Assembly: GCA_018712225.1 (NCBI GenBank)
Contig: DVHH01000182.1
Span: forward strand, 1-7,310
From: Scatomorpha intestinigallinarum
GTDB lineage: Bacteria; Bacillota; Clostridia; Oscillospirales; Oscillospiraceae
Direction: 5' to 3'
DNA length: 7,310 nucleotides
In this document: one piece after another, positions 1 to 5,254 of the stretch
Layout: every line of letters starts with the position of its first letter
Position numbering within the stretch: position 1 is the first letter of the stretch
Made by a program: the position numbers and the translations under genes
The notes under the pieces: model-generated
Told to the model about the DNA's origin: nothing
Seen by the model: only the letters and a program-made list of their open reading frames with translations
The model's database searches: none

Positions 1-3
1 GGT

Positions 4-38
4 CAAAGGGGGAACCCTCGCCGGGGGTTCCCCCTTTG
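4..38. repeat. GC-rich hairpin repeat, copy 1 (inverted copy at 4069-4103)
   Basis: A perfect 14-bp stem (4-17 pairing with 25-38) closes a 7-nt loop. The reverse complement of this element matches the hairpin at 4069-4103, differing mainly by a 2-nt insertion in the loop. No clear T-run follows in either direction, so it is a terminator-like dispersed repeat rather than a textbook intrinsic terminator. Confidence 0.8.
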
Positions 39-58
39 CGGGCGGCTCCGCCGCCCGC
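38..58. repeat. Second GC-rich hairpin abutting copy 1
   Basis: A 9-bp perfect stem (38-46 with 50-58) with a TCC loop directly follows the first hairpin and shares its last base. All stem pairs are G:C. There is no T-run. It is probably part of the same composite intergenic element. Confidence 0.6.
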
Positions 59-99
59 AGCCCTCGCGACGCCGTGACTCAGGCGGTGGACGAAGGAAA

Positions 100-126
100 G
101 GGTCGTCGAGGACGCCGACCCCTACG
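100..126. repeat. 27-bp exact repeat, copy 1
   Basis: All 27 bases are identical to 253-279. An imperfect internal dyad (GGGTCG at 100-105 with CGACCC at 116-121) makes it hairpin-forming. Weaker similarity continues on both sides: a CGTG...GGCGGTG block upstream, and GTGTGCCA at similar distances downstream. The duplicated unit is therefore probably about 100 bp (about 70-165 and 222-320), with the core best conserved. Confidence 0.85.
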
Positions 127-179
127 ACGGGTGGGAAACGGGCCGTGTGCCACGTGATATGCTGCGAGACCATCCGAGG

Positions 180-211
180 TCCGGGCGGGGGTGGAACCCC
201 GCCCCTGCGGG
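180..211. repeat. 32-bp hairpin repeat, copy 1
   Basis: This GGGCGGGG/CCCCGCCC dyad (183-190 with 197-204, 6-nt loop) matches 495-526 at 30 of 32 positions. The two differences are A/G transitions. It lies between the two copies of the 27-bp repeat. Confidence 0.85.
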
Positions 212-252
212 GGGTGGAGGAACGTGGTGAGGTTGGCGGTGACCGTGACAGC

Positions 253-279
253 GGGTCGTCGAGGACGCCGACCCCTACG
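253..279. repeat. 27-bp exact repeat, copy 2
   Basis: Identical to 100-126, with diverged flanks of the same unit on both sides. A further small dyad (GGTTT at 280-284 with AAACC at 290-294) follows immediately. Confidence 0.85.
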
Positions 280-394
280 GGTTTGCGGTAAACCGAGCGT
301 GTGCCATGGAATAAGACGGGCGGAAACCGTTACGCCCGGCGGGGCCGGAACGTCCGTGCGTCGGGACCAGCCAAAAGCGTTTTTCTTTGGGGCT

Positions 395-434
395 CCACCC
401 CGTTTCTTTGGGCAAGACCAAAGAAATGGGGTGG
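395..434. repeat. 17-bp stem hairpin (CTTTGG/CCAAAG type)
   Basis: Positions 395-411 pair with 418-434 across a 6-nt loop, with a single G:U wobble in 17 pairs. This is the longest near-perfect stem in the window. It could act as a transcription barrier or be a dispersed palindromic repeat. No T-run follows, and no gene ends next to it. Confidence 0.75.
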
Positions 435-494
435 AATAGGCAGCACAAGGTAAAGATAACCGCCAGCAATACGGCGAGTTCCTCCAACCAAACC

Positions 495-526
495 TCCGGG
501 CGGGGGTAGAACCCCGCCCCTACGGG
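495..526. repeat. 32-bp hairpin repeat, copy 2, just past the proA stop
   Basis: Near-identical to 180-211 (30 of 32), with an 8-bp stem (498-505 with 512-519). It starts 22 nt past the proA stop on the proA strand, so it is the first strong structure that the proBA transcript meets. It could stabilise or help end that transcript, but there is no U-run to make it a standard intrinsic terminator. Confidence 0.75.
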
Positions 527-548
527 CGTGCTGCGCGCTCCCGCGCGC

Positions 549-1796
549 TTACGGCCGCGCCTGGCCGGTGCCGAGGACGAGGTATTTGTAGCTCGTTATC
601 TCCTCCAGGCCCAGCGGGCCGCGGGCGTGGAGCTTTTGCGTCGAGATGCCCAGCTCCGCGCCGAAGCCGAACTCGAAGCCGTCCGTGAACCGCGTCGAGG
701 CGTTCCAGTCCACCACCGCCGCGTCTACGTTCTTCAGGAAATACTCCGCGCTTCCCTCGTCCGCCGTGATTATGCACTCCGTGTGCTTCGTGCCGTAGCG
801 GTTTATGTGCTCCACCGCCTCCTCGACGCCGGAGACGACCTTCACCGCCATCGCCAGGCGCAGGTATTCGTCCGCCCAGTCCGACTCCGTCGCGGGTATC
901 ATGCCCTCGGTGTAGCGCGCCGCGGCCTCGTCGCCGTGGAGCTCGACACGGCGCTCCGTCAGCGCCTTCAGCAGCGCCTCAAGGTGCGCCTCGGCCCAGG
1001 AGGCCTCCACCAGCAGCGTCTCCGCCGCGTTGCACACGCCCGTGCGCTGGGTCTTCGCGTTTATCACGATGCGCTCGGCCATGTCGTAGTCCGCGGAGGC
1101 GTCCACGTAGACGTGGCAGTTGCCGGTGCCGGTCTGCAGGACAGGCACCGTCGAGTTCATGACGGCGTTGTTTATGAGCCGCGCGCCGCCGCGCGGGACG
1201 ATGAGGTCTATATACTCCCGGAGCTTCAGCATCCTGTCCACCGTCTCGTGGCTCGGGTCCTCGACGAGGCAGACCGCGTCCGGCGTCACGCCGCAGCCCT
1301 CCAGCGCGCCGCGCATGACGCGCACCAGCGCCGCGTTCGACTCGTAGGCAGAGGAGCTGCCGCGCAGCAGTATCGCGCTGCCCGCCTTGAAGGCCAGGGC
1401 CGCGGCGTCCACGGTGACGTTCGGCCGCGCCTCGTAGATGATGCCGATGACGCCCATCGGCACCCGAACCTTGCGGATGACGAGGCCGTTAGGCCGCGTC
1501 CACTCGTCCATGACCCGGCCTATCGGGTCGGGCAGGTCCGCGACCTGCTCCAGGCCCTCGGCCATGCCGGCGATGCGCGCCTCGTTAAGCATCAGGCGGT
1601 CGAGCAGGGACTCGGGCATGCCGCCCTCGCGGCCGCGCTGCATGTCGGCCTCGTTTGCGGCGAGTATCTCCGGGGACTTTTCCATGAGCGCGCGCGCCAT
1701 GGCGCGCAGGGCGGCGTTTTTCGCCTCCGTAGTGAGGCGGGCGAGCTCCAGGCTCGCGGCCTTCGCGGCTTTTGCGCTTTCGACGAGTGTTTTCAT
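549..1796 (-). CDS. proA: Gamma-glutamyl phosphate reductase (glutamate-5-semialdehyde dehydrogenase)
   Basis: ProA reduces gamma-glutamyl phosphate with NADPH to glutamate-5-semialdehyde, the second step of proline synthesis in the cytoplasm. The protein is 415 aa, the usual family length. The catalytic-cysteine motif NAKTQRTGVCNAAETLL spans residues 246-262, with Cys255 as the expected nucleophile. Other conserved ProA segments are GVIGIIYEARPNVT (115-128), LLRGSSSA (143-150), IVPRGG (199-204), DWNASTRFTDG (363-373) and the C-terminal ARGPLGLEEITSYKY (391-405). The start is the ATG at 1796, preceded by an AGGAGGT site 7 nt upstream. A longer open frame continues upstream into proB but is only antiframe extension. 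The gene overlaps the proB stop by 4 nt (ATGA), which implies translational coupling. No missing key residue is evident. Confidence 0.97.
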   Translation of the reverse strand: MKTLVESAKAAKAASLELARLTTEAKNAALRAMARALMEKSPEILAANEADMQRGREGGMPESLLDRLMLNEARIAGMAEGLEQVADLPDPIGRVMDEWTRPNGLVIRKVRVPMGVIGIIYEARPNVTVDAAALAFKAGSAILLRGSSSAYESNAALVRVMRGALEGCGVTPDAVCLVEDPSHETVDRMLKLREYIDLIVPRGGARLINNAVMNSTVPVLQTGTGNCHVYVDASADYDMAERIVINAKTQRTGVCNAAETLLVEASWAEAHLEALLKALTERRVELHGDEAAARYTEGMIPATESDWADEYLRLAMAVKVVSGVEEAVEHINRYGTKHTECIITADEGSAEYFLKNVDAAVVDWNASTRFTDGFEFGFGAELGISTQKLHARGPLGLEEITSYKYLVLGTGQARP

Positions 1797-2914
1797 TCCG
1801 TTACCTCCTGTTCGGTGTAGGCCCAGTTGTCCTGGTGGATGACCTCCGGCGGCCTGCCGGGGCAGCGCGAGGCGGCCTCGGCTGAGGAGAGCCCCGCTAT
1901 GTTTTTGAGCTCCTGAGAGCTGTAGTTCACTATGCCGCGCCCCAGCAGCGCCCCGCCGCCGGAGAGCCAGACCCGCACGACCTCGCCCGCGGCAAAGTCG
2001 CCCTCTGCGGCGCGCACGCCCGCGGGCAGCAGGCTCTTGCCCCTTTTGCACAGGGCCTCGGCCGCGCCGGGGTCTATGTAGACGTTGCCCTTCGCCTGGG
2101 CGTAGAAGGCCATCCACTGCAGGCGCGTCTTCATGCCGCTGCCGGCCTTGAAATAGGTCCCGCGCGCCGTGCCGGCGACGGCCCGGGCCAGGATGCCCGG
2201 CTCCGAGGAGCGGCAGATGACCACCGCCACCCCCGCGCCGGAGGCGAGCTTCGCGCCCTCGACCTTCGTGGCCATGCCGCCCGTGCCGTTGGCGCTGCCC
2301 GCGCCGCCCGCCAAGGCTTCGAGCTCCGGCGTCACGCGCTCGACGGCGTCTATGTGCTCCGCCGCGGGCTCCGTGCGCGGGTCCGCGGTGTAGAGCCCGT
2401 CCGTGTCCGTCAGCAGGACCAGCAGATCCGCGTGCAGCATCGCCGCCACCTGGGCCGAGAGCATGTCGTTGTCGCCCAGCTTCAGCTCCGCGATGGACAC
2501 CGTGTCGTTCTCGTTTATGATGGGCACCGCCCCGCGCGCGAGCAGGACCTCCAGGGCCGAGAAGGCGTTGTGGTAGCGCCGCCTGTCGCGGAAGTCGTCG
2601 CGCGTGAGCAGCAGCTGGGCGGCTACGTAGCCGCGCTCCTGCAGGGCGCGGGTGTACTCCTCCATGAGAAGGCCCTGGCCCACGGCGGCGCAGGCCTGCT
2701 TGGCCGCGACCGCGACGGGCCGCTTGTGATAGCCCAGCAGGGTGTAGCCCGCGGCGATGGCCGCGCTCGTCACCATGACGACCTGATGCCCCTCGTCGCG
2801 CAGGTCCGCGACCTGGGCGGTCAGCGCGCGCAGCCGCTCCGGCGAGAGCCGCCCGCTCTTTTCCGTGAGCGAGCTCGTGCCGATCTTAACAACTATCGTC
2901 TTCTTCCCGGCCAC
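1793..2914 (-). CDS. proB: Glutamate 5-kinase with C-terminal PUA domain
   Basis: ProB phosphorylates the gamma-carboxylate of glutamate using ATP, the first committed and normally proline-inhibited step of proline synthesis. The amino-acid kinase domain covers about residues 4-262: KTIVVKIGTSSLT near the N-terminus (Lys10), INENDTV (133-139), GDND (147-150), LLTDTDGLYTADPR (167-180) and GTGGMATKV (210-218). A PUA domain follows from about 276 (GNVYIDPGAAEAL) to the end. The length of 373 aa fits the two-domain form. I chose the GTG at 2914, with GGAGGTG 7 nt upstream. An in-frame ATG at 2938 has no ribosome binding site and sits only about 7 nt from the predicted transcription start. The usual SSGAI or TSGAI motif reads TSAAI here (Ala51 in place of Gly), a conservative oddity in the glycine-rich loop. 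First gene of the proBA operon. Confidence 0.96.
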   Translation of the reverse strand: MAGKKTIVVKIGTSSLTEKSGRLSPERLRALTAQVADLRDEGHQVVMVTSAAIAAGYTLLGYHKRPVAVAAKQACAAVGQGLLMEEYTRALQERGYVAAQLLLTRDDFRDRRRYHNAFSALEVLLARGAVPIINENDTVSIAELKLGDNDMLSAQVAAMLHADLLVLLTDTDGLYTADPRTEPAAEHIDAVERVTPELEALAGGAGSANGTGGMATKVEGAKLASGAGVAVVICRSSEPGILARAVAGTARGTYFKAGSGMKTRLQWMAFYAQAKGNVYIDPGAAEALCKRGKSLLPAGVRAAEGDFAAGEVVRVWLSGGGALLGRGIVNYSSQELKNIAGLSSAEAASRCPGRPPEVIHQDNWAYTEQEVTE

Positions 2915-2951
2915 GGGGGAACACCTCCGAAAACTCATCAGTTATTCTATT

Positions 2952-2979
2952 ATTATAACATACCTCCGCGCATTATCAA
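2952..2979 (-). promoter_or_regulatory. proBA promoter (TTGATA-16-TGTTATAAT)
   Basis: Read on the minus strand, TTGATA (2979-2974) is separated by 16 nt from a perfect TATAAT (2957-2952), which is preceded by the extended -10 TGn element. This is a strong vegetative-sigma promoter. The predicted start near 2945 gives a leader of about 30 nt holding only the GGAGGTG site, which supports the GTG start and leaves no room for a leader riboswitch or T-box. Confidence 0.8.
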
Positions 2980-3002
2980 GCGTATCGGGAGACGCGGGGA
3001 CG

Positions 3003-3011
3003 TGATATAAT
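3003..3011 (+). promoter_or_regulatory. ansA extended -10 promoter (TGATATAAT)
   Basis: A perfect TATAAT (3006-3011) is preceded by TGn at 3003-3005. No convincing -35 hexamer lies 16-18 nt upstream, so this would be an extended -10 promoter. Transcription from about 3018 would leave a leader of only about 15 nt, with an AAAGGGGG ribosome binding site (3018-3025) before the ATG at 3033. It lies back to back with the proB promoter. Confidence 0.65.
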
Positions 3012-3032
3012 GGCGCAAAAGGGGGCTCTGGG

Positions 3033-4043
3033 ATGAAAAAGCGGATACTTTTCATAGGCACGGGCGGGACCATCGCCTCGGAGATGTCGGACGAGGGGCT
3101 GCTGCCCGGCGTGGGGGCCTCGGCGCTGCTGGGCTATGTGCCGGACGTGGCGGGGCTCTGCGAGGCCGAGAGCGTGCAGCTCTTCGATTTGGACAGCACG
3201 AACATAGGCCCGGCGGAGTGGCTGGAGATGGCGCGCGCGGTGCGCGAGAGCTACGCGCGCTTTGACGGCTTTGTCATCAGCCACGGCACGGACACGATGG
3301 CCTACACGGCGGCGGCGCTGAGCTATCTCATCCAGCGCAGCCCGAAGCCCATCGTTCTGACCGGGGCGCAGAAGCCGATAGGCTTCGACACGACGGACTC
3401 GCGCCAGAACCTGCGGGACGCCTTCGCCTGCGCCTGCGGCGAGGGGATGCACGGGGTGTGCATAGTGTTCAACGGCCGGGTGATACTCGGCACGCGGGCG
3501 CGCAAGACTCACTCGAAGAGCTTCGACGCCTTTTCGAGCATCAACTATCCGAACATCGCGGATGTGCGCGACGGGCGCATCCTGCGCTACATAGAGCCGG
3601 AGCACGGGCCGGAGCCGGAGTTTTACACGCAGCTGGAGACGCGGGTGGGGCTTTTGAAGCTCATACCCGGGACGGAGCCGGAGCTTCTGGAATACATGCT
3701 GGGCCGGAGCCGGGCGCTGGTCATCGAGAGCTTCGGGGTGGGCGGCCTGCCGGAGCGCGGCGGGATGCACGCGATGGTGAAGGCCGCGGCGGCGGCCGGG
3801 AAGGCCATCGTCATGACGACGCAGGTGCAGAACGAGGGCTCGGACCTGGCGGTGTACGGCACGGGCAGCGCCCTTGCGCGCCGCCCGGACATACTTGAGG
3901 CCTACGACATGACGACGGAGGCGGCGGTGGCGAAGCTCATGTGGCTGCTGCCCCGCTGCGCCTCGCCCGGGGACGTGTCGAGGCTGTTCTACACCCCCGT
4001 GGCCCAGGACCTGCTCTCCCCGCCGCCCTTACAGGGGCGCTGA
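3033..4043 (+). CDS. ansA: Type I (cytoplasmic) L-asparaginase
   Basis: Hydrolyses L-asparagine to aspartate and ammonia. At 336 aa with no signal peptide, it matches the cytoplasmic AnsA type rather than the secreted type II enzyme. The N-terminal GTGGTIAS (residues 9-16, nucleophile Thr13) and the second active-site segment SHGTDTM (83-89, Thr86-Asp87) are intact, as is the substrate-binding DSTN (54-57). GTRARKTHSKSFDAF (153-167) carries the Lys158 expected to complete the catalytic triad. Tyr36 in LGYVPD lies in the region where the family has its catalytic-loop tyrosine position, though I am less sure of that assignment. It has its own extended -10 promoter and a short leader, and is transcribed away from proBA. 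The stop is followed 25 nt later by a terminator-like hairpin. Glutaminase side activity cannot be judged from sequence. Confidence 0.95.
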   Translation: MKKRILFIGTGGTIASEMSDEGLLPGVGASALLGYVPDVAGLCEAESVQLFDLDSTNIGPAEWLEMARAVRESYARFDGFVISHGTDTMAYTAAALSYLIQRSPKPIVLTGAQKPIGFDTTDSRQNLRDAFACACGEGMHGVCIVFNGRVILGTRARKTHSKSFDAFSSINYPNIADVRDGRILRYIEPEHGPEPEFYTQLETRVGLLKLIPGTEPELLEYMLGRSRALVIESFGVGGLPERGGMHAMVKAAAAAGKAIVMTTQVQNEGSDLAVYGTGSALARRPDILEAYDMTTEAAVAKLMWLLPRCASPGDVSRLFYTPVAQDLLSPPPLQGR

Positions 4044-4068
4044 GACTGCGCCTGCGCGGCGGGCGCAA

Positions 4069-4103
4069 AAAGGGGGAACCCCCGGCGAGAGGGTTCCCCC
4101 TTT
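4069..4103 (+). terminator. Terminator-like hairpin after ansA; repeat copy 2
   Basis: A 13-bp perfect stem (4069-4081 with 4091-4103) encloses a 9-nt loop, beginning 25 nt after the ansA stop. It matches the reverse complement of the element at 4-38. The 3' side ends in CCCCCTTTG rather than a long T-run, so termination efficiency is uncertain. Position and stability still suggest that it marks the ansA transcript end. Confidence 0.6.
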
Positions 4104-4155
4104 GACACCTCCTGCGCTTCATTGGCAAGAGAGTATTCCGCACGCGGCGGCGCGC

Positions 4156-4207
4156 GGCCGGGACTCAGCTCCCGGCCCCGCCCGCTTTTTTTGTAAAAAG
4201 ACGGGGC
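4156..4207. terminator. Probable terminator region between convergent genes
   Basis: An 8-bp GGCCGGGA/TCCCGGCC stem (4156-4163 with 4170-4177) is followed on the plus strand by a T7 run at 4186-4192. An A/T hairpin (about 4182-4204, CCG...TTTTT/AAAAA...CGG) overlaps the run. On the minus strand it lies about 30 nt past the hydroxy-acid enzyme stop. It could end both converging transcripts. The 8-nt distance from stem to T-run is longer than in standard terminators. Confidence 0.5.
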
Positions 4208-4234
4208 AGAAAACCTCTATCCTTGGGCGGCAGC

Positions 4235-5254
4235 TTACAAGCGGATTTTATCGGCGGTTATGTCTGCCAGCGCGGCGCAGTTGGTCATCAGCATGACGTT
4301 TTTCAGCTGCTCTCCCAGGCTTTCGGCGTAGAGGCGCACGCCTTCCGCGCCGCCGCCGTGGGCGGCGACCACGAAGGGCCGGCCTATCATGGCCGCGTCC
4401 GCGCCCAGGGCCAGGGCCTTGAAAATGTCCGTCCCCGTGCGCAGCGCGCCGTCCGCGATTATCTTGAGGTCATTCCCCACCGCGGCGCGCAGCTCCGGGA
4501 TGACCTCGCAGGTCGAGGGCGCGGACTGGATGACCCGCCCGCCGTGCGTCGAGACGATGATGCCCGCGCAGCCCGCGCGCGCGGCCTTCTCCGCGCCCGC
4601 CGGGGTCATCACGCCCTTGAGCAGGAAGGGGATCTTCACGCTGCCAGTCAGCTCCCGCAGCTCCGCCTCGCTCTTCGGCGCAAGCTGGCTCACCGCCGAG
4701 CCCATGTTGGCAAAGCCCGCCGCGTCCACGTCGCAGGCGAAGGCTATGCAGCCCGCGGCCTCCAGCTCCTTGGCGCGGCTTATGAGCTTCCCGTTATCCG
4801 CCCAGGGCTTGAGCGTGACGACGTTCAGGCCCTCGTTCTCGCGCGCGGCGTCCAGGCCGCAGGCGTACTGCTCGCCGTTGGCGTTGTCGCCCGAGAAGGG
4901 CAGGATGCCCGCCGCTTTCGCCCCGCGCACCAGGGCGAAGGTCCAGTCCCTGTCCGTCATGGCCCCGTTGTAGTTGTGGCTCATGCCGCCTATGGGCGCG
5001 GCGAAAATGGGGTAGCGGAAGCGGCGGCCGAAGATCTCCAGCGAGGCGTCCTGGCCCCGGCTCTCGTACACCGTGTCCATGTTTATCTTCACGCGCGAGA
5101 GGAACTCCACGCAGTTCGTCCAGGAGGAGCCGTCCCCCATCGCGCCGAGGCCGGGTATCTCGCCCCGGCAGGCGGCGCCGTTGCAGACCTTGCAGACCCG
5201 GCAGTTGGGGCGCATTATCTCCCTCGCGCGGCTCCAGACCTCGTCAAGCGTCAT
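4235..5254 (-). CDS. FMN-dependent alpha-hydroxy-acid oxidising protein (lactate oxidase/dehydrogenase-like)
   Basis: An FMN TIM-barrel enzyme of the glycolate oxidase / lactate oxidase superfamily, expected to oxidise an L-2-hydroxy acid to the 2-oxo acid in the cytoplasm. Visible family motifs are FAAPIGGMSHN (84-94), LLKGVMTPAGA (211-221, Lys213), STHGGR (235-240, likely catalytic His237 and Arg240) and ADGALRTGTDIFKALALGADAAMIGRP (267-293, FMN phosphate region). The length of 339 aa suits the clostridial subgroup. An N-terminal Cys cluster, CRVCKVCNGAAC (Cys18, 21, 24, 29), precedes the barrel. I recall it as typical of that subgroup, and it may bind a metal or Fe-S centre. The usual catalytic-tyrosine segment reads TLKPW (147-151), and the Asp after HGGR is Gln243, so canonical oxidase chemistry is not assured. 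The start at 5254 has GGGAGGG 6 nt upstream. Its first 11 nt overlap the end of the nhaC-like gene, suggesting coupled translation. The substrate is unknown. Confidence 0.88.
   Translation of the reverse strand: MTLDEVWSRAREIMRPNCRVCKVCNGAACRGEIPGLGAMGDGSSWTNCVEFLSRVKINMDTVYESRGQDASLEIFGRRFRYPIFAAPIGGMSHNYNGAMTDRDWTFALVRGAKAAGILPFSGDNANGEQYACGLDAARENEGLNVVTLKPWADNGKLISRAKELEAAGCIAFACDVDAAGFANMGSAVSQLAPKSEAELRELTGSVKIPFLLKGVMTPAGAEKAARAGCAGIIVSTHGGRVIQSAPSTCEVIPELRAAVGNDLKIIADGALRTGTDIFKALALGADAAMIGRPFVVAAHGGGAEGVRLYAESLGEQLKNVMLMTNCAALADITADKIRL

Larger units (their letters stand above)
1..548. other. Gene-free, repeat-rich intergenic region downstream of proA
   Basis: No credible gene lies in this stretch. 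The open frames here run across hairpin repeats, lack ribosome binding sites and give low-complexity, unrecognisable peptides. It contains two adjacent hairpins at 4-58, two copies of a 27-bp exact repeat (100-126, 253-279), two copies of a 32-bp GC-rich hairpin (180-211, 495-526) and a 17-bp stem hairpin (395-434). On the minus strand both the 27-bp and one 32-bp repeat begin with CGTAGGGG and then diverge into different dyads, so they look like modules of one intergenic repeat family. The proA transcript runs into this region from the right, so some hairpins may stop or stabilise it. Confidence 0.75.

Noticed and set aside
191..487. Small open frames on both strands in the left intergenic region
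   Set aside because: They run through hairpin repeats, have no ribosome binding site and show no family resemblance; the apparent N-terminal hydrophobic stretch of the minus-strand one is not enough support.
100..526. CRISPR array from the regularly placed repeats
   Set aside because: Only two copies of each repeat, different repeat types interleaved, unequal spacing, related rather than unique intervening sequence, and no cas genes.
528..1820. 430-aa plus-strand open frame antisense to proA
   Set aside because: Arg/Ala/Val-rich shadow of a GC-rich gene with no ribosome binding site or recognisable domain; proA on the other strand is unambiguous.
1797..2117. Long N-terminal extension of proA
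   Set aside because: The extension lies out of frame within proB; the AGGAGGT site and family length place the start at 1796.
549..2914. Hidden rearrangement in proBA
   Set aside because: Both proteins have family-typical length and motif order, and the ATGA overlap is a standard arrangement.
4044..4234. Short gene between ansA and the hydroxy-acid enzyme
   Set aside because: The 64-aa frame starting at 4102 runs through a hairpin and T-run into the antisense of the next gene and has no ribosome binding site.
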